Positions 1 through 8,288 of a stretch of DNA of 49,632 bases are shown one piece after another (position 1 is the stretch's first letter; each line of letters starts with the position of its first letter). Made by a program: the position numbers and the translations under genes. The notes beneath the pieces were generated by a model. It did not search any database. It saw nothing but the letters and a program-made list of their open reading frames with translations, and was not told where the DNA came from. This stretch comes from JBGQAS01 sp964498605 (GTDB lineage: Bacteria; Chloroflexota; Anaerolineae; Anaerolineales; Anaerolineaceae): NCBI GenBank assembly GCA_964498605.1, contig CAZCHK010000012.1, forward strand, positions 1 through 49,632, given 5' to 3'.

Positions 1-48
1 GTCGAGGAATATGAGAGTAAGCGCGATGAGATCATCAAAAGCATCTAG
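1..48 (+). CDS. C-terminal end of a truncated open frame
   Basis: The window opens inside a frame that reads 15 charged residues, ending in DEIIKSI, and stops at TAG 46-48. It is too short to identify. It shares its frame with the decayed methyltransferase that follows, so it may be the tail of a separate upstream gene or an upstream piece of the same pseudogene cut by a premature stop. Confidence 0.3.
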   Translation, partial: VEEYESKRDEIIKSI

Positions 49-600
49 GCTGTCAGATCAATCAAATCCCGGCTTGTCAAAGAATACTACACCTCCCACG
101 TACGGCAGGAATGGTACCGGCTTGTGAACAATGCCTACCGCCGCCTGGAAATGGACATCACGTTTCATTTACTGAAAAAACATCTCCCGCAAACCGGCCG
201 TGTCCTCGACGCGGGAGGAAGGCCGGGTCGCTATACCATCACCCTGGCCCAGAAAAGCTACAGGATGACCCTGCTGGATATGACCCCCGTCAACCTGTTT
301 TTGCCCACAGGCGCGTCAGGCAGTATGAACTGCAGAAAAAGGTTGAACACATTATCGAGGGCAAGCTGCAGGATCTATCCATGTTCGAGGATGACATTTT
401 CAACGAGGTGCTCTGCCTGGGCGGACCGTTCTCCCATATCCTCCAAACTGCCGAATATCAGACTGCCATCTCCGAGCTGATCCGTGTCGCAAAACCTGGC
501 GCACCGATCATATCTGATTCCGATGAGATTTGTTCTCCGTGCCTTTCCATGGTCTGTTTTTTTCTCAGAAGTCCTTTGCAGGGAAACGCGCCTGAGTGAA
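49..600 (+). pseudogene. Decayed class I SAM-dependent methyltransferase
   Basis: Methyltransferase-like sequence is spread over two reading frames. The first frame (from 49) carries a family-typical N-terminus (KEYYTSHVRQEWYRL) and the SAM-binding motif I (VLDAGGRPGRYTITLA, about 205-255). Near 290-305 the similarity moves to another frame, which reads RQYELQKKVEHIIEG, LCLGGPFSHIL and LIRVAKPGAPII, the usual middle and post-core strands of this family. Near 515 it moves back to the first frame (MRFVLRAFP). No ATG, GTG or TTG lies between the stop at 46-48 and GTG 124, although the homologous N-terminus begins before 124, so the original start also seems lost. Motif I has Arg where a Gly is usual (GGRPG). 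At least two frameshifts make it non-functional unless they are assembly errors. The end coordinate is approximate. Confidence 0.7.
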
Positions 601-708
601 TCAAACAATTCGGTATATAATTTTTTAAGCACCAGATGTTCTTCCAACCCGCTTATTCAAAAAATCGCTGCAGCTACGCGGGAAAAACGATTCGCAGTGA
701 GGTGATCC

Positions 709-1689
709 ATGAAGCTGAAAATAATTGTTGTTTGCGCCATTTCACTCTTCCTTGTTGGCTGCAGTGTTCTCACCCCTGGACAAACCGATCCCGGGCCCAC
801 GAAAAAACCTTCAGGCGAGCAATCACAGGGCGATTCAACAGAAATCATCAACTGGCAGGGAGAGAAGATTGCCTTCACAGCGACAGGTTGGTGTGTCCCA
901 AAATCGGGTTACGAAATTTTTATCATGGACCCGGACGGGAGCGCTGTGCAATGCGTAAGCAGGATGGCTGGGGATGATCGCTCTCCGGCATGGTCACCGG
1001 ATGGGACAAGGTTAGCATTTTCATCCAATCGCGACGGCAATTATGAGCTGTATGTCATGAACGCGGATGGAACGAACCAGGTCCGCCTGACAGACAATAA
1101 CACGCATGATGGTCAACCCGCCTGGTCTCCAGATGGTCAATGGATTGTTTTTTCATCCTGGATCAGCGATGAAGAGAAAATCTACAAAATCCATCCGGAC
1201 GGTTCAGACCTTACATTGTTATCCCCTGATGGTTATTGGGGCACATATCCAAATTGGTCTGGGGATGGCAAAAGCATCGCCTTTTCCCAATTTGGCGGAG
1301 AACATGAAGCCGGGATATATATCATGGATGAAAACGGTTCGAACGTCAGAATGGTTGCTGCCGGTCCGTTGCATTACCCGGATTTTTCACCCGATGGTAC
1401 CAGGATCGCATTCGACGCAGACGTGATTGGTCCCGGCTGGAACATCTACGTCATCCGTACGGATGGTTCAGGATTGACGCAACTCACCTTCGAGTCCAGC
1501 GGCGTATATAACAAGAAACCCGTTTGGTCTCCCGACGGAACCAAAATCCTCTTCTGGTCAGACCGTGAAGGATCAGGCAGGGAAAACCTGTATGTCATGA
1601 ACGCGGACGGCTCCGAAGTGACGAAGCTGACCAATAGCCCGGAATCGGATTTATATCGTGGCCCCATAAACCCTGTGTGGAAACCCTGA
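709..1689 (+). CDS. TolB-like PD40 beta-propeller lipoprotein
   Basis: This is a 326-residue exported protein. The N-terminus is a lipoprotein signal peptide ending in the lipobox LVGC (Cys18), followed by a short Pro/Lys/Ser-rich linker. From about residue 45 to the end there are five or six PD40/WD40-like repeats, each built on a W-S-P-D-G-T-x-(I/L)-A-F-S core (for example SPAWSPDGTRLAFSS and KPVWSPDGTKILFWS) followed by a YVMNADG-type strand. This is the pattern of six-bladed TolB C-terminal propellers. GAGGTGAT lies just upstream of the ATG. Propellers of this kind usually bind proteins or carbohydrate at the cell surface; no catalytic residues are evident and no partner genes (tolA, pal) are nearby, so a true Tol-system role is unlikely. 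Confidence 0.88.
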   Translation: MKLKIIVVCAISLFLVGCSVLTPGQTDPGPTKKPSGEQSQGDSTEIINWQGEKIAFTATGWCVPKSGYEIFIMDPDGSAVQCVSRMAGDDRSPAWSPDGTRLAFSSNRDGNYELYVMNADGTNQVRLTDNNTHDGQPAWSPDGQWIVFSSWISDEEKIYKIHPDGSDLTLLSPDGYWGTYPNWSGDGKSIAFSQFGGEHEAGIYIMDENGSNVRMVAAGPLHYPDFSPDGTRIAFDADVIGPGWNIYVIRTDGSGLTQLTFESSGVYNKKPVWSPDGTKILFWSDREGSGRENLYVMNADGSEVTKLTNSPESDLYRGPINPVWKP

Positions 1690-1915
1690 TCTGGATGGGT
1701 GAGGTATTTGAAATGGCGCGAAACTTCGGGCAGCCATTTTATCCCCGGGTCATATCCTATCCTGGAGATACCTGAACTGCAATATTTCTCGGGAAAGTCA
1801 GGTCTGCAAAGTATCTGCTCAAATGTCGTCAACAATCTGACTGATACCGGGTGAATCGGCCAGTATCCCGCCTGCCATATTTTCATGAATTTCCTGGGTA
1901 CGTGCGGCTGACTGC

Positions 1916-2326
1916 TTATTTGTCGGCTGAAGCATCAGGGCAACCAGCCTGAACCGATCTCGCTTCAAAGCGGATGTGAGCCTGGATGAACTCTTTTATT
2001 GCCTCCCAGGGAACTTCATTAAAGGCTGGCAGCGGGAAATACCTCTTGGGGAAAGTACTTCCTCTCAGCAGGTGATGCGGATCGGGCAGAAACGCTCCGT
2101 GGATGAACGCCAGTCGCAGGTGATCCTGCCTGATCAGAACCTGGCAGATGCCCGCGCTGACCGGGCCTCCGCGTGAGCCGTCATAATACACCACTCCGTA
2201 CCGGCGAAGCTCGACTGTCGCATCCGGGCTGAACGCAGCCACAATGTTGTGGATCTCCAGCATGCAATCCAGCCAGTTTCTTTTTAAATATCCAAAATGC
2301 GTTTCTAGTTCTCGGAATGAGATCAC
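1916..2326 (-). CDS. DUF1801-like protein
   Basis: This predicted cytosolic protein has about 136 residues. The middle has the features of the DUF1801 (YdhG-like) fold: an ELRRYGVVYY strand near residue 45, then LRLAFIHGAFLPDP with a following LLRG and a K/R-rich turn, and a C-terminal helix (WEAIKEFIQAHIRFEA). The frame is open further upstream into the 3' end of tldE, but homology begins at ISFRELETHFG, so I chose the GTG at 2326-2324. No convincing ribosome-binding site precedes it, so the start is uncertain. The function of the family is unknown. A terminator hairpin at 2352-2376 separates it from tldE, so it is probably transcribed on its own. Confidence 0.65.
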   Translation of the reverse strand: MISFRELETHFGYLKRNWLDCMLEIHNIVAAFSPDATVELRRYGVVYYDGSRGGPVSAGICQVLIRQDHLRLAFIHGAFLPDPHHLLRGSTFPKRYFPLPAFNEVPWEAIKEFIQAHIRFEARSVQAGCPDASADK

Positions 2327-2351
2327 ATGAATAATGGTAGCATAAAATATT

Positions 2352-2376
2352 GCGGCGCACTTTAAAAGTGCGCCGC
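2352..2376 (-). terminator. Hairpin terminator downstream of tldE
   Basis: There is a perfect inverted repeat with 12-base arms (GCGGCGCACTTT and AAAGTGCGCCGC) and a one-base centre, so the real loop is probably AT-rich and a few bases wide. It lies 25 bases past the tldE stop. On the minus strand it is followed by AATATTTTA, a weak U-tract. It probably ends the tldD-tldE transcript. Confidence 0.7.
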
Positions 2377-2400
2377 ATTGAATATCCCTGGCTGCAGTGT

Positions 2401-3786
2401 TTAATACGAGCTGTTGCTGTGGCTGATCGCCAGATTTTTGACCTTCATGAAACGCGGCACAACGATCGCCACCGGGTTGCGCGCCCCGTAGCTCTGGGAT
2501 GTGTTGTACGGGACTGTCTCCGTGCTCAGCCACTCCACCTTGTCGCCGAAAACCTCCTGCAGCGGCTGGGTCAGGCGCACGTTGTAGGGGACATCAATTG
2601 TGCCGTCCTTTTTCAGGAGCAGCGCGCCGAAGCGTGTCGTGGCAGTGACGATGCCGCTGGTGGGGTTGACAATGTTCATGTAGTGCAGGAAGGGCACATA
2701 CAGGATGTCCTTATCGCGCGGAGACTCCAGCAGCTCTTTGAGCGAATTGATCTTCTGGCTCCCCCCGGCGAACGCCATGCTGTTGTGCATCACGGTGTGA
2801 CCGGTGGCCTTGGCCCCGAATTCGTCCGCGTCGTCCTGGAACCAGGTGAAGCCCTTGAAAACGCCCGCCTCGAACAGGGGGTATTTTGCGCGGGGAATGC
2901 CCATGATGTCCTGCCCGAAGGGGAAGGTGCGCCGGTCGGTGGCGTCATCGCTGATGGTGATCTGTTCCGAGAAGACTTTCTTGCCCACGCTGTCTTCCTT
3001 GAGGAAGGAGAAGCCGCGTTTCATCAACCCGCCGTTGTAACCGATCCACTTCATGAATGTTGCCATTTCCGCTGTGGCTGCCGGGGCGAAGACCACATCG
3101 TACTCACCCAGGGGCAGCTGCACTGCCTTGTCTTCCTGGTAGTGCTTCAGGAGCAGGGCCAGCTCTTCGTGCAGTTCGGCGGCGTTCAGGTCACTCTTCT
3201 GCTGGGCGGACTGCTCTGACTGCACTTCCCACTTCAGTTTCTCGTGGGCCAGGACAATGGTCACCTGCGCGTCGGACGTGCGGAAGTACTGGCAGTGTTT
3301 GGATCGCGTGTTGGTCATGGCGATGATGTTGGAGCCGTTGGAGAAAATACCCGAAAGCTTGAGATCGTCGCTTTCCATGCCCTTGACCGCTTCGTTGAAA
3401 AAGGCCAGTTTCTCCTCGTTGCTGATGGCTGCCAGCGAGGGATCGTAGTATGTTTCTTCGATGAAGTCAGCTTCATACACCGGGACGGTGGGCTGGTACT
3501 CAAGCGGCTGGGCGTGTTTGACCATCTCCGCGGCTGTGTCGATGCCGCTTTTCATTTCCTCCAGCTTGCCCAGGTCGGTGATGAGGGCGTAGCTGGCGCG
3601 CTTGCGGTCCTCGTGTGCGGTAAAATCCATGCGGATGAGATGTTCGTTGGTGTTCAGCGAGATGGCCGAGTTGGCGAAGCGCATCAGGAAGGATTCCTCT
3701 TCCTGCAGGAAGATGCTGATCTCGTAGCCTTTGCCCAGCGCGTACTCGCGCAGTGTGGTCAGAATGTCCAGTATCTTGTTGCTCAT
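2401..3786 (-). CDS. tldE: TldE/PmbA-type subunit of the TldD-TldE protease
   Basis: The product is 461 residues, close to E. coli TldE/PmbA (about 450). It starts two bases after the tldD stop codon, so the two are co-transcribed. The sequence has the family layout: an N-terminal domain (ILTTLREYALGKGYEISIF), a central GIFSNGSNIIAMTNT segment, and a C-terminal metalloprotease-like fold with KYPLFEAGVFKGFTWFQDD and GATGHTVMHNS-like stretches. It has no HExxxH motif, as expected for TldE, the non-metal-binding partner. The known complex degrades unfolded peptides, matures microcin B17 and acts on CcdA. No bacteriocin-like peptide gene is recognisable beside it, so the native substrate is unknown. 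Confidence 0.92.
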   Translation of the reverse strand: MSNKILDILTTLREYALGKGYEISIFLQEEESFLMRFANSAISLNTNEHLIRMDFTAHEDRKRASYALITDLGKLEEMKSGIDTAAEMVKHAQPLEYQPTVPVYEADFIEETYYDPSLAAISNEEKLAFFNEAVKGMESDDLKLSGIFSNGSNIIAMTNTRSKHCQYFRTSDAQVTIVLAHEKLKWEVQSEQSAQQKSDLNAAELHEELALLLKHYQEDKAVQLPLGEYDVVFAPAATAEMATFMKWIGYNGGLMKRGFSFLKEDSVGKKVFSEQITISDDATDRRTFPFGQDIMGIPRAKYPLFEAGVFKGFTWFQDDADEFGAKATGHTVMHNSMAFAGGSQKINSLKELLESPRDKDILYVPFLHYMNIVNPTSGIVTATTRFGALLLKKDGTIDVPYNVRLTQPLQEVFGDKVEWLSTETVPYNTSQSYGARNPVAIVVPRFMKVKNLAISHSNSSY

Positions 3787-3788
3787 GG

Positions 3789-5246
3789 CTACTCTCCAAT
3801 CCTTACATTATCAAAGCGGCACACCGGTACGCCGTGCCCCAGCTGCATGATCTGGCTGGGCTGACCCTTGCCGCAGTTCTCCACGTACATCACTTTCCAG
3901 GTGCTCTTGTCGCCTACGGCACTGAGAGAATTCCAGAATTTTACCGTGTCTCCCTTGTGGGTGGATTTCTTGACCACCTTGGTGACCCTGCCATCCTCCA
4001 CCAGCCAGGCGATCTCGTGGGCGAAGTGGAACTGCTCCCGGTTTGAACCGATCGACCAGCTCTTGTCGCCGTCCACAATAATGCCCTTCTCAGTCTTGCT
4101 GATGATGTCGTCCAGGGTGCCGTCTGTGCCGGGGTCAATGTTGATGTTGGTCATGCGCTCGATGGGTACGCGGTAGAAGGTCGTGGCGCGGTTGGCTCCA
4201 CCGCTGCCGTGAAAGATCACGCGGTGCGCCTTGGCGTTGGCTTCTTCCACCATCTGCCTGCCGGTGATGGCGCCCACCAGGATACCCTTATCGATCAACA
4301 CGGTATTCTGCGCGGGTACGCCGTCGTCGTCGTATCCAAAGGAGCCGGGGGAGTTTTCCAGCGTTGCGTCAGCCCGGGCGGTCAGCTTTTCTGAGCCGTA
4401 GCGCAGCTTGCCGAAGTCCTCCAGCCTGACGAAGGAACCACCGGCGAAGGCCAGCTCGTATCCCAGTATGCGGTCCAGTTCGAGAGCGTGGCCGATCGTT
4501 TCGTGGGTCTGCAGGTACATGATGCCCGGCAGGAGGATCACCGAGCGGTCGTCCTTGGGACAGTCCTCCGCGGAGCGCACTTCATTCATTTCCCTCACGA
4601 TGCGCTCAGCGTTCTGCACAAACAGCTCGCGGTCAATCGATTCCCACCCGCGCGACTTTCTGCCTTCCTGGTGCAGGCGGAACTTGCGGATGTAGCTCTC
4701 CCCCTGCTCGTCCACGCCCAGCACCATCAGCTGCGCGAAGGTTTCGGTGATGTTCTTTTCAATCTCGCTGCCTTCGGAATCCATGTAAATGATCTTTTTC
4801 TTGACGAAGGTCAGGTTGGTTTCGCGCTGAAAGACGTTGGTCTGTTTCAGCCTGGCGTCCATGTCCTTGAGGAAGGCGACCTTTTCCGCCAGCGGGACGG
4901 TGAAGGGGTCGACCTCAGCCGGGCTGTTGAAGGAGCCGGTGATGGCGTCCTTTTCCGCCAGGCGCACGGGAAAGGTGACGCGCTCGGCGGCGACTCGGGC
5001 ATTGTCGAAGGCTTTATCGAATAGCGCGCCGAGGTCGCTCAGGTCTGACGAGGCGGAAAAACCCCACGCGCCTTTGTAGAGCACGCGGATGCCGATGCCG
5101 GATTCACTGGCATTGGTGGCTTCCTTGAGGTTGCCGTTGTTCATGTCGAGAAAGTTGGTCTGCTCAAAGGGGTACCAGCGCGCGTCGAGGTAGGTGGCGC
5201 CTTTGGCTTTGATGCGGTCGATATGGTTGCGAATATCTTGCTGCAT
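3789..5246 (-). CDS. tldD: TldD zinc metalloprotease subunit
   Basis: This 485-residue protein matches TldD in length (about 481 in E. coli). It carries the family's metal-binding helix HETIGHALELDR (HExxxH) near residues 250-260, in the context YLQTHETIGHALELDRILGYE, followed by the Gly-rich EDFGKLRYGSEKLT segment and a DDDGVPAQ turn. Together with the adjacent TldE it should form the barrel-shaped heterodimer that takes unfolded peptide into an inner chamber. The ATG has an AGGAGATCC sequence a few bases upstream. It is the first gene of a two-gene operon; the promoter must lie in 5247-5569. Confidence 0.93.
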   Translation of the reverse strand: MQQDIRNHIDRIKAKGATYLDARWYPFEQTNFLDMNNGNLKEATNASESGIGIRVLYKGAWGFSASSDLSDLGALFDKAFDNARVAAERVTFPVRLAEKDAITGSFNSPAEVDPFTVPLAEKVAFLKDMDARLKQTNVFQRETNLTFVKKKIIYMDSEGSEIEKNITETFAQLMVLGVDEQGESYIRKFRLHQEGRKSRGWESIDRELFVQNAERIVREMNEVRSAEDCPKDDRSVILLPGIMYLQTHETIGHALELDRILGYELAFAGGSFVRLEDFGKLRYGSEKLTARADATLENSPGSFGYDDDGVPAQNTVLIDKGILVGAITGRQMVEEANAKAHRVIFHGSGGANRATTFYRVPIERMTNINIDPGTDGTLDDIISKTEKGIIVDGDKSWSIGSNREQFHFAHEIAWLVEDGRVTKVVKKSTHKGDTVKFWNSLSAVGDKSTWKVMYVENCGKGQPSQIMQLGHGVPVCRFDNVRIGE

Positions 5247-5569
5247 AAAATGGATCTCCTTTACTGGTAAATGCCAAGCGGGGTGGTATACGGACGAACA
5301 CCCACATCACTTTACTCCGCAAAGTTTAATAATATCTTAAATTTCGGTTTTTCGCATCCTGAACTTTGTCATGCTGAATTAACTGTCTTCAGCATCCCTG
5401 CCTGTAGTTGCTGTACACAACCATGCTGTAGCATTGTAATGATTCCTTAAACCCATTTGGACGCAGAGGCTCCACTGGCTGAGTATTATGCCCTGTCCTG
5501 GTGAAAAAGCGGGGGGAGTGCTTTCGTAGAACGTGAAATCGTCAAAAAATCGTGCTATAAATATCCTGC
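5247..5569. other. Intergenic region between tldD and a divergent small gene
   Basis: These 323 bases hold no credible gene on either strand. They must contain the promoters for tldD (leftward) and for the gene at 5570 (rightward). The one visible structure is a dyad of 8-base arms (ATGCTGAA at 5371-5378 and TTCAGCAT at 5388-5395) set in CTGAACTTTGTCATGCTGAA-type sequence. It resembles dispersed intergenic repeats seen in many environmental genomes, but there is only one copy in this window. Confidence 0.5.
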
Positions 5570-6109
5570 ATGACACAACAAACCCACAAATTCCATCGCA
5601 TCGCTTATATACTGATCCCCGCCGTTTTGGCGGCGATGGCATTGCCTGTCTTCGGGATCTCCTCGATCTCCGCCTCGGATTATTCACACGCCATTGCTAC
5701 GTATTGGGACATACACGACCAGGTGCTCTATCCCACGGAAAGGGGGCGGCATTACATCGATCTGTTTTGGCAGCACGGCCTGGAAATTAGCGGCATCATC
5801 TTTTCCGATGCGACCATACAGGATGAGGCGCAGGGGATCATTTTCCTCTTTGAACCATCCCTGCGCGCGCTCGTCGATGGGCACGGGGACGAGGTGACTG
5901 TCACAGAGGAAATGGCAAGACGCGCGGCGAACTTCCTGACCATTCTGGAAGAACGCGGCAGCACCGAACTGCGCACAGCCATCCAAGCCGAACGCGCCGT
6001 CACGCCTTTTGAACCGCTGATCGGCCTGACATTCGAAGAAGCTCGCCTGCTTCTGGTAGGTCCACCTCAGCATCCGCTGCCTGAACCTCTCCCCACCCGC
6101 TGTCCGTAG
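5570..6109 (+). CDS. Small exported or membrane-anchored protein of unknown function
   Basis: This 179-residue protein is not recognised. It has a basic N-terminus followed by one hydrophobic segment (about residues 11-33, AYILIPAVLAAMALPVFGIS), which could be a signal peptide or a membrane anchor; there is no lipobox. The rest is soluble and mildly acidic: a central region with paired aromatics (YWDIHDQVLYP, HYIDLFWQHG), a helical segment (VTEEMARRAANFLTILEERG) and a Pro-rich C-terminus. There are no cysteines or metal-binding clusters before the final ones. It is transcribed away from tldD. A weak ribosome-binding context (ATCCTGC) precedes the ATG, so the start is not strongly supported. 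Confidence 0.55.
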   Translation: MTQQTHKFHRIAYILIPAVLAAMALPVFGISSISASDYSHAIATYWDIHDQVLYPTERGRHYIDLFWQHGLEISGIIFSDATIQDEAQGIIFLFEPSLRALVDGHGDEVTVTEEMARRAANFLTILEERGSTELRTAIQAERAVTPFEPLIGLTFEEARLLLVGPPQHPLPEPLPTRCP

Positions 6110-6398
6110 CAGAATCAGGATCCAGTCATGATCTGCTCCTGTACCTACTCTCCTCCCGAATAGATTATTTTGGCTCAAGGATAAGCGTTTCTTTCCCCGC
6201 TATCATTAAAAAAGGAATGAATGAGGAAAGCAAAGCTTTATTCGGTTGGCCAGCACCTACAGAAACCTAATCTCATGATCTCCCTGATCAACAAATATCA
6301 TGCCCAGTGAACATATTCAAAACGTAGGCACATCCAGGAATGGGTTGGAAAACTGGATTTAAATTCCGTCACAGCGGCAGGGTTGAAATCTTTTGCAC

Positions 6399-7418
6399 CT
6401 AATCAAGATCGTTATTTAAAACAATTCGATAGCGCGCCTGGTTTTGTTTCAGTTTTTCGATGGCATCATTTACTTTGGACATTGGCATCGTTACGATAAC
6501 GGGTGTTATGGAGTGCGTGTCAGCAAACACAAGCATGTCGCGCATATCCTTTTGTGTCCCCAGAAAGGTTCCAATGATTTCAAGCTGGTGCGCCACCAGG
6601 TCCGTTGGATTTATGTGGAATTCAGGAAAACCTGCAACGATGAGTTTGCCCTTTTTCTTAAGAACATAAAGGAGAGTGTCCAGTTTTACACCGCCATGAG
6701 CAGTGAGCAGGATCAGATCAAAAGCGTACCACTGTGCTCGCATTTCATCCGGTTCGCCCAGCACAAGAAAATGATGCGCGCCAAAACCATAGGCTTCATT
6801 TTCTTTTTCGGAAGAGGATGACAACGCGGTGACCTCGTACCCCAGAGATCGTGCAAATTGAATCGCAAGGTGTCCCAGTCCACCGATACCAGCAATTGCA
6901 ATATGCAGACCAGGGGTAACAGCATACCTGCGCAGCGGTGCAAATACAGTGATACCGGCACACATCAACACTGCAGCGTTCTCAGACGGCATATCCGGGG
7001 GTAAAGCATAAACAAAACCTGCGTCCACTGCAATGGAAGAAGAAAAGCCACCATGCGGCGACCAGGAAGCATCGTTCACAATATCCTGGCACATATTGAC
7101 CTCACCCTGTCTGCACCATTCACACTGCATACAAGCTCTGCCCTGCCAGCCAATGCCGACACGATCGCCTACCTTCAATTGAGTAACCGCTTTTCCCGTT
7201 TCTGAAACTTCGCCAACGATCTCGTGTCCTGGAACAAACGGGTATTGGGTGATCTCGTAAAAATCTTCAATGGCGTGAATATCTGTGTAACACAAGCCGC
7301 AGTGCGTGATGGATACCCTTACTTCCTGATCCGAAAGGGCTGGCATCTGGTAGGTCACTCTTTCCAATGGCATTCCCCTTCTTTTTGCAGCAAATCCGGT
7401 AACCATGGTGGATCGCAT
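6399..7418 (-). CDS. Zinc-dependent alcohol dehydrogenase of the CAD/YahK type
   Basis: The product is a 339-residue medium-chain dehydrogenase, probably NADP(H)-dependent, acting on primary or allylic alcohols and aldehydes. The catalytic-zinc ligands are visible in GLCYTDIHAIEDF (Cys) and VPGHEIVG (His-Glu); the structural-zinc loop is CMQCEWCRQGEVNMC with four Cys. The Rossmann motif GIGGLGHLAIQFARSLG follows near residue 175. This matches the cinnamyl-alcohol-dehydrogenase-like subgroup (YahK, AdhA). I chose the ATG at 7418 because AAGGAGGAG lies directly upstream and homology begins there; the frame is open for 28 more codons. Neighbours do not suggest a specific pathway. The 289 bases downstream (6110-6398) contain no gene I can support. 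Confidence 0.92.
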   Translation of the reverse strand: MRSTMVTGFAAKRRGMPLERVTYQMPALSDQEVRVSITHCGLCYTDIHAIEDFYEITQYPFVPGHEIVGEVSETGKAVTQLKVGDRVGIGWQGRACMQCEWCRQGEVNMCQDIVNDASWSPHGGFSSSIAVDAGFVYALPPDMPSENAAVLMCAGITVFAPLRRYAVTPGLHIAIAGIGGLGHLAIQFARSLGYEVTALSSSSEKENEAYGFGAHHFLVLGEPDEMRAQWYAFDLILLTAHGGVKLDTLLYVLKKKGKLIVAGFPEFHINPTDLVAHQLEIIGTFLGTQKDMRDMLVFADTHSITPVIVTMPMSKVNDAIEKLKQNQARYRIVLNNDLD

Positions 7419-7549
7419 ATCTCCTCCTTGTTCTTGCTTTTCATCGTAGCACCCTGAAAGGTCATTTTCAAGTCCCAAATACCATCTGAATGAGAAGCGC
7501 ACGCATTTTTAATGCAATCCCCGCCCTTATGTGCAATAATACAGTTGCC

Positions 7550-8260
7550 ATGAAAAAGATCTGCTGCCTTTCCCTCGCCTTTTTCCTGCTGCTGGCCTGC
7601 CAGCCTGCGCCAGCGTCACCCCTCGTACCCAGCGCCACGCCGGATCTTACCGCTACCAGCACACCCGAACCCACCGTCACCCTCACTCCCACTGCCAGTC
7701 CCACGCCATTCATCCCCTTCACTATCAACACGTTCGCGGATAATGTCAACGTGCGCAACAATCCCGGTTACCTGTTCAATGTAAAGCTGCTTGTCAACTC
7801 CAGCGACACACTCACCGTGCACGGCATGTCGCCCGGCGGGGAATGGATCTACGTGGAAGTGACGCCGGATGTATACGGCTGGATCTTCGGTAAGCTGCTC
7901 TACACCAGACTGCCCCCACCCCTGCCCATCAAGGAACCCGTGGATGTGCAGCGGATTCGCGCGCATGTCACCGACAGCAGCAGCCATCCTGTCAGCGGGA
8001 TCGCCTTTGCCCTGACCAGCTCGATGCTGGAGACGGCTGCCCGTTCCGATTCACTCTCTGATGCCAACGGCGACGTATATTTCTTCATCCCCCTGCACAC
8101 CGAAGGCGACTGGTACCTGACCTATGTGGGCTACGCCTGCACATCCAGCGCCGTGGACGCGAACTGCAACTGCATCGTGGGTGGCTGCGGCAAGGTTGAG
8201 CCGGCGCAGTTGATCATCACGCTGCCTACAAGCGAAGTGTTTGAATTCTCCTGGAAGTAA
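7550..8260 (+). CDS. SH3-like domain lipoprotein
   Basis: The frame begins at 7490, but a lipoprotein signal starts at the ATG at 7550 (MKKICCLSLAFFLLLAC, Cys17), giving 236 residues. After the lipobox is a low-complexity Thr/Pro/Ser linker of about 45 residues that should hold the domain away from the membrane. Residues of about 60-120 look like a bacterial SH3 domain: NVNVRNNPGYLFNVKLLV, then SPGGEWIYVEV and YGWIFGKLL. The C-terminal part resembles a small beta-sandwich, with SHPVSGIAFALTSS, DANGDVYFFIP and a Cys-rich stretch (CTSSAVDANCNCIVGGC) that may form disulfides. SH3 domains of this kind often bind cell-wall peptides, which is an inference here. Confidence 0.82.
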   Translation: MKKICCLSLAFFLLLACQPAPASPLVPSATPDLTATSTPEPTVTLTPTASPTPFIPFTINTFADNVNVRNNPGYLFNVKLLVNSSDTLTVHGMSPGGEWIYVEVTPDVYGWIFGKLLYTRLPPPLPIKEPVDVQRIRAHVTDSSSHPVSGIAFALTSSMLETAARSDSLSDANGDVYFFIPLHTEGDWYLTYVGYACTSSAVDANCNCIVGGCGKVEPAQLIITLPTSEVFEFSWK

Positions 8261-8288
8261 TCTACCGGGCCAGCGTTTCAGTGGATGT

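Noticed and set aside
2350..3219. Long open frame on the plus strand opposite tldE
   Set aside because: It is the antisense shadow of a well-supported gene with strong GC bias; its protein is compositionally odd and matches nothing I know.
6110..6398. Possible short gene beginning at ATG 6221 (about 29 codons)
   Set aside because: It has no ribosome-binding site and no recognised motif; another frame in the same place reads almost as well, so it may be a decayed fragment.
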